This document shows, one piece after another, positions 60,494-64,000 of a stretch of DNA of 64,000 nt. The position numbers were made by a program, and so were the translations under genes. Source of the DNA: Armatimonadota bacterium (GTDB lineage: Bacteria; Armatimonadota; UBA5829; DTJY01); contig JAGONM010000002.1 in the NCBI GenBank assembly GCA_017993055.1, positions 1 through 64,000 on the forward strand. Reading direction: 5' to 3'. The stretch's first letter is position 1. Every line of letters starts with the position of its first letter. Under the pieces are notes generated by a model. It made no database searches and was not told the DNA's origin. It saw only the letters and a program-made list of their open reading frames with translations.

Positions 60494-62182
60494 ATGCGAA
60501 TTGCTGAGATTCTGCAAGAACGAGTGCCGCTTAGCGACGAGCAGTTGCGCCAGGCCCTGGCCGTGCAACGCGATACAGGACAGCTTCTCGGGGAAGTGGT
60601 CGTGAACCTTGGGTTCTGCACCCCGGAGAAGGTCCAGGAAGCCATCGCGATGCAGGCGGGCGGCGATCTCGTGGACATCAGGGAGGGCGATCTCAATCCC
60701 GATGTCATATCGCTGATCCCCGCGGAACTTGCATACCGCCATCAGGCGCTTCCTCTGAGCGTACACGACTCGACGATACGCGTGGCCGTCGCCGACCCGT
60801 TCAACGTCTCCGCTGCGGACGACATCCGGATGGTGACCGGGCTCTCCGTTGACCTGCTCTTCGCCGACCCTCAAGACATCCGCCGCCTTGTCGAGGAGCA
60901 CTACATGCGGCGCATGATCGCCGATACTGCCGACGAGGAAGTGCAGATTCTCGAGGATTCTCAGGATGAGATCGGCGACCTCGAACGAATGGCGAAGGAA
61001 GCGACCGTCATCAAGCTGGTCAACCTGATCCTCCGCCAGGCCGTGCAGGAGCGCGCGAGCGATGTCCACGTCGAGCCGTTCGAAAAGGGTCTCCGCGTCC
61101 GCTACCGGATAGACGGCATGCTCCATGAAATCTCGACGCCCCCGAAGCGCCTTCAGTCGGCCATCATTTCCCGCCTCAAGATCATGTCGAACCTCGACAT
61201 CGCGGAACGGCGGCTTCCTCAGGACGGCCGCATCAAGACCAAGATAGGCGGTCGCGAGATTGACATCCGCGTCTCCACTGTGCCGACTCTCTACGGCGAG
61301 AGCGTGGTTCTCCGCCTGCTCGACCGCAGCGCTATGAGCTACAGCCTGGAGAAGGTCGGGATGCTCGAAACCGACTTCAGACGCATCGAGAAGCTGATCA
61401 CGTTGCCGCACGGGATGATACTGGCGACCGGGCCCACTGGCAGCGGGAAGACGACTACGCTCTACGGCGCGCTGCAGAGGGCTTACTCGCCTGAGAAGAA
61501 GATCATCACCATAGAGGACCCCGTCGAGTACCAACTCGACGGCGTCAACCAGATACAGGTGCACGCACGCATCGGACTAACGTTTGCCAACGGCCTGCGC
61601 CATATCCTGCGGCAGGATCCCGATATAATCATGGTCGGCGAGATACGCGACCCCGAGACGGCCGAGATCGCCATCCACTCCGCGCTAACGGGGCACCTCG
61701 TCTTCAGCACCCTGCACACGAACGACGCCGCCGGGGCCGTGACGCGCCTGCTCGAGATGGACGTGGAGCCGTACCTGGTGGCGTCGTCGGTTGAGGCGGT
61801 CGTCGGTCAACGCCTTGTCCGCCTGATCTGCCCGAACTGCCGCGAGCCCCGTCGGGATGCCGACGAAGTGCTGTCGAAGCTGCGGCAGGAAGAGGCCGAA
61901 CTCGCGGGGTCTCGCGTCCTGTACAAGGGTAGAGGCTGCGAGCAGTGCAAGTACCGGGGGTACAAGGGTCGAACGGGTATCTTTGAGGTGCTCGTCGTGG
62001 ACGACCGCATCAGATCTCTGGTGCTGAGCCGTGCGCCTGCGGGTGCGATTCGTGACTCGGCTTGCGATCACGGAATGACGACCCTGAGGCATGACGGATG
62101 GGCGAAGGTGCTCGCGGGCCTCACGACCGTCGAGGAGGTCGTTCGCGCGACGCAACAGGATGAGCTCGAGACGACGGACTGA
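60494..62182 (+). CDS. gspE: Type II secretion / type IV pilus assembly ATPase GspE (PilB-like)
   Basis: 562 aa. N-terminal MshEN/T2SSE-N domain (ILQERVPLSDEQLRQALAVQ through ~150), then the secretion ATPase: Walker A GPTGSGKTTTLYGAL near 313, Asp box, Walker B IIMVGEIRDPETAEIA and His box HLVFSTLHTNDAAGA. A CPNC...CEQC tetracysteine zinc motif lies near 445-480. Role: powers pseudopilus growth from the cytoplasm. First gene of the operon continuing with gspF and gspG. Confidence 0.95.
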   Translation: MRIAEILQERVPLSDEQLRQALAVQRDTGQLLGEVVVNLGFCTPEKVQEAIAMQAGGDLVDIREGDLNPDVISLIPAELAYRHQALPLSVHDSTIRVAVADPFNVSAADDIRMVTGLSVDLLFADPQDIRRLVEEHYMRRMIADTADEEVQILEDSQDEIGDLERMAKEATVIKLVNLILRQAVQERASDVHVEPFEKGLRVRYRIDGMLHEISTPPKRLQSAIISRLKIMSNLDIAERRLPQDGRIKTKIGGREIDIRVSTVPTLYGESVVLRLLDRSAMSYSLEKVGMLETDFRRIEKLITLPHGMILATGPTGSGKTTTLYGALQRAYSPEKKIITIEDPVEYQLDGVNQIQVHARIGLTFANGLRHILRQDPDIIMVGEIRDPETAEIAIHSALTGHLVFSTLHTNDAAGAVTRLLEMDVEPYLVASSVEAVVGQRLVRLICPNCREPRRDADEVLSKLRQEEAELAGSRVLYKGRGCEQCKYRGYKGRTGIFEVLVVDDRIRSLVLSRAPAGAIRDSACDHGMTTLRHDGWAKVLAGLTTVEEVVRATQQDELETTD

Positions 62183-62193
62183 CGACTGACGAC

Positions 62194-63420
62194 TTGCCGA
62201 ACTACTTCTACAAGGCTCTGGATAGTGGCGGGCATCACATGGCCGGCCGGATCGTCGCGGACGATGAACGGGCGGCCGTTGCTCAGGTAAAGGGCATGGG
62301 GCTCTTTCCGGTGTTGGTTCGCGCGGGCCGCGAAGACCGGGCCGCTGACGCCTCGGCGGATGCGGGTAGCCCCTCTTTGGTCGGAGGAGTCGGCAGCGGC
62401 GAACTGACGGTGTTCAGCCGCCAACTTGCGAATCTGGTGGCCGGCGGGCTTCCGCTAATGCGCACTTTCGCGGCGCTGACCGAGCACACCGAGAGTCCGC
62501 GGCTTCGCTCCGTCATGCTCCGCATGCAGCAGGACGTGCAGGGCGGCAAAGCGCTGTGGGAGTCCATGAGCGCGCACACGAAGGTCTTCCCGCCGCTGTA
62601 CGTCAGCATGGTGAAGGCCGGCGAGGCGAGCGGCCAGTTGTCCGAGGTCCTGCAGTGGCTGGCCGATTATCTCGAGAGGGAGCAGACCCGCCGCCTGCAG
62701 ATAAGGAGCGCCCTTGCGTATCCGACTCTGCTCGTAACCGTGGGTGTCATATCAGTGTTCCTTCTGGTGACGCTCGTCGTGCCGAGGTTCGTGGTGATCT
62801 TCGAAGAGTTCGATCAGGCGCTGCCGATGCCGACGGTGATCATGCTCGGCGTGTCCGGTTTTCTCACTCGATGGTGGTGGCTGATCATCGGATCGCTGGC
62901 GCTGATAGTGATAGGGTTCAGGGAATATGGACGCAGCCCCCGCGGGCGCCTGGTGGTGGACGGATGGAGGATCAAGATTCCGCTCTTCGGCAAGCTCGGG
63001 CTGAAGTCAGCGGTTTCGAGGTTCGCGAGAACTACGGCAACGCTGCTCAAAGGCGGCGTCCCGCTGCTCGATTCGATGGTCGTGGTGCGCGAGGTGGTCG
63101 GCAACGAGGTGCTTGCGCGCGGGGCCGATGCCGTGCGGGAGGGCATGAGAGAGGGGGAGAGCTTCGCCCAGCGCCTGAAGGACACGGGCGTGTTTCCGCC
63201 GCTGCTCACGCACATGGTCGGGGTCGGCGAGGAGACCGGCGACCTTCAGGGCACGCTTCTGACAGTGGCAAACTCCTACGATGTTGAGGTGGATGCGTCG
63301 CTGAAGAGCCTGGTCTCGTTGCTGGAACCTTTGATTATCATCACGGTGGGTGGCACTATCGCCTTCATCATCATGGCGATGCTTCTCCCGGTATTCCAGC
63401 TCAACCTCGCGGCGGGTTGA
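62194..63420 (+). CDS. gspF: Type II secretion inner-membrane platform protein GspF (PilC-like)
   Basis: 408 aa from TTG 62194 (MPNYFYKALD, the usual GspF start). Two T2SSF domains are separated by membrane segments: FSRQLANLVAGGLPLMRTFA near 71-90 and FARTTATLLKGGVPLLDSM near 270-290, with three membrane helices. The second domain repeats the first, as in all GspF/PilC proteins. Role: inner-membrane platform contacting GspE. Confidence 0.94.
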   Translation: MPNYFYKALDSGGHHMAGRIVADDERAAVAQVKGMGLFPVLVRAGREDRAADASADAGSPSLVGGVGSGELTVFSRQLANLVAGGLPLMRTFAALTEHTESPRLRSVMLRMQQDVQGGKALWESMSAHTKVFPPLYVSMVKAGEASGQLSEVLQWLADYLEREQTRRLQIRSALAYPTLLVTVGVISVFLLVTLVVPRFVVIFEEFDQALPMPTVIMLGVSGFLTRWWWLIIGSLALIVIGFREYGRSPRGRLVVDGWRIKIPLFGKLGLKSAVSRFARTTATLLKGGVPLLDSMVVVREVVGNEVLARGADAVREGMREGESFAQRLKDTGVFPPLLTHMVGVGEETGDLQGTLLTVANSYDVEVDASLKSLVSLLEPLIIITVGGTIAFIIMAMLLPVFQLNLAAG

Positions 63421-63481
63421 CGGGTGATTTTTGTCCGGCCAACGCGGGGTGAGCCGATCAGTTGAAAGCCGAGGTTATACG

Positions 63482-63934
63482 ATGTTGCTGAACTGTCTGA
63501 GTCTGAGACTGAGGAGCAGGCGAGGTTTCACTCTGCTCGAGCTGCTGGTGGTGATGGTCATACTCGTCCTCCTGGCGAGTGTCGTCACTGTAGCCGTCAC
63601 GAAGAGGGTGGAGGAAGCGCGGCACGCGAAGGCGATTGCGGATATCGAGAGCATCGGCAACGCACTCGACCAGTTTCAAGTGCACTGCAACCGTTACCCG
63701 CTCACCGAGGAGGGTCTCGAAGCGCTGCGGGTCAAGCCGTCCGCAGACGACCTGTTGAACTGGAACGGTCCCTACATCAAGAAGGCTGTACCTGCGGACC
63801 CTTGGAACCGCGCGTATGTGTACGAGTGCCCGGGGCGGCAGAACCCGGACTCATACGATCTCTACTCGCTCGGTCGGGACGGCAGAGAAGGCGGCACGGG
63901 CACCGATGCCGACATCACGAACTGGGATCAATAG
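63482..63934 (+). CDS. gspG: Type II secretion major pseudopilin GspG
   Basis: 150 aa from ATG 63482. Prepilin leader ends RSRRG with cleavage before F16, followed by FTLLELLVVMVILVLLASVV; Glu at mature position 5 is present. The C-terminus has the GspG-specific region YPLTEEGLEAL, GPYIKK, PADPWNRAYVY and LYSLGRDG.GG with the calcium-binding Asp residues. Its presence distinguishes a T2SS from a plain type IV pilus. Confidence 0.94.
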   Translation: MLLNCLSLRLRSRRGFTLLELLVVMVILVLLASVVTVAVTKRVEEARHAKAIADIESIGNALDQFQVHCNRYPLTEEGLEALRVKPSADDLLNWNGPYIKKAVPADPWNRAYVYECPGRQNPDSYDLYSLGRDGREGGTGTDADITNWDQ

Positions 63935-64000
63935 AGGCTTCACGACCATAGAACTTATGGTCGTGCTGGTTATCGTCGTGCTGATGAGCGTGGTCGTGGT
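63906..64000 (+). CDS. Pseudopilin (GspH-like), start only; cut by the window end
   Basis: Frame from ATG 63906 reads MPTSRTGINRGFTTIELM followed by VVLVIVVLMSVVV. A short positively charged leader, G/F cleavage site, Glu5 and hydrophobic helix mark a type IV prepilin-like N-terminus. It overlaps the gspG end by 29 bp and, by position, is most likely gspH or another minor pseudopilin. Confidence 0.8.
   Translation, partial: MPTSRTGINRGFTTIELMVVLVIVVLMSVVV

Overview
The window is a GC-rich stretch of bacterial chromosome from a diderm organism. It carries a TonB/ExbB/ExbD energiser with an outer-membrane receptor, a TolC-type channel, a type II secretion/pseudopilin operon, secreted PEP-CTERM proteins and many secreted carbohydrate-active enzymes. 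Gene content (PEP-CTERM proteins, large modular secreted glycosidases, UroD-like and sugar-isomerase families, a C-terminal module shared by several secreted proteins) would fit an Armatimonadota-like or neighbouring environmental lineage. That placement is inference; there is no rRNA, tRNA or other firm phylogenetic marker here, and no CRISPR array, phage or complete IS element.

Layout. 1-7.2 kb: a PQQ-propeller PEP-CTERM protein, a large secreted subtilisin and a CCA-adding-type nucleotidyltransferase. 7.2-12.4 kb: part of a nucleoside-type ABC transporter, a degenerate nitroreductase-like protein and a V4R-sensor histidine kinase. 12.5-26.5 kb: a carbohydrate region with a secreted GH38 alpha-mannosidase on +, then a long minus-strand cluster (DnaA-N-like protein, secreted unknown protein, CBM9/GH42-like enzyme, lipoprotein substrate-binding protein, two MalF/MalG-type permeases). 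A MNT/HEPN toxin-antitoxin pair sits between the intact second permease and a duplicated 81-bp piece of that permease's 3' end. 26.5-31.3 kb: two paralogous PEP-CTERM proteins and a TIGR03790-type protein. 31.3-35.3 kb: tonB-exbD-exbB-receptor operon behind a cobalamin riboswitch with a terminator expression platform. 35.3-41 kb: housekeeping genes (rpoZ, dnaJ, prmA, thiE, pth, glmU). 41-51 kb: a modular secreted glycosidase-like protein, amidohydrolase, UroD-like protein, TtcA, YwbE-like, creatininase, HIT protein and a eukaryote-type HisA. 51-56 kb: TolC/MacA/MacB-type export system. 56-60 kb: sugar isomerase, two GNAT acetyltransferases, sulfatase, OsmC. 60.5-64 kb: start of a gspEFG(H) operon running out of the window.

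How the parts fit together: the mannosidase, GH42-like enzyme, sulfatase and clan-A-type protein would act outside the cytoplasm on glycans, and the SBP/MalF/MalG transporter would import products. TonB/ExbBD energises the receptor, probably for corrinoid uptake. The Gsp operon and the PEP-CTERM signals are candidate routes by which secreted proteins reach the surface, but no exosortase is visible here.

The most interesting non-standard signals are: (i) two imperfect copies of a ~170-nt strongly folding element (7035-7208 and 26598-26772), with compensatory changes in several hairpins and the same TTGACT-17-TATACT minus-strand promoter beside each; (ii) an unnamed ~200-residue C-terminal module shared by three otherwise unrelated secreted proteins; (iii) the toxin-antitoxin module flanked by an att-like duplication; (iv) hexanucleotide GAGTAY repeats abutting three start codons; (v) a cluster of four AACGTTTGCA sites between two convergent genes.
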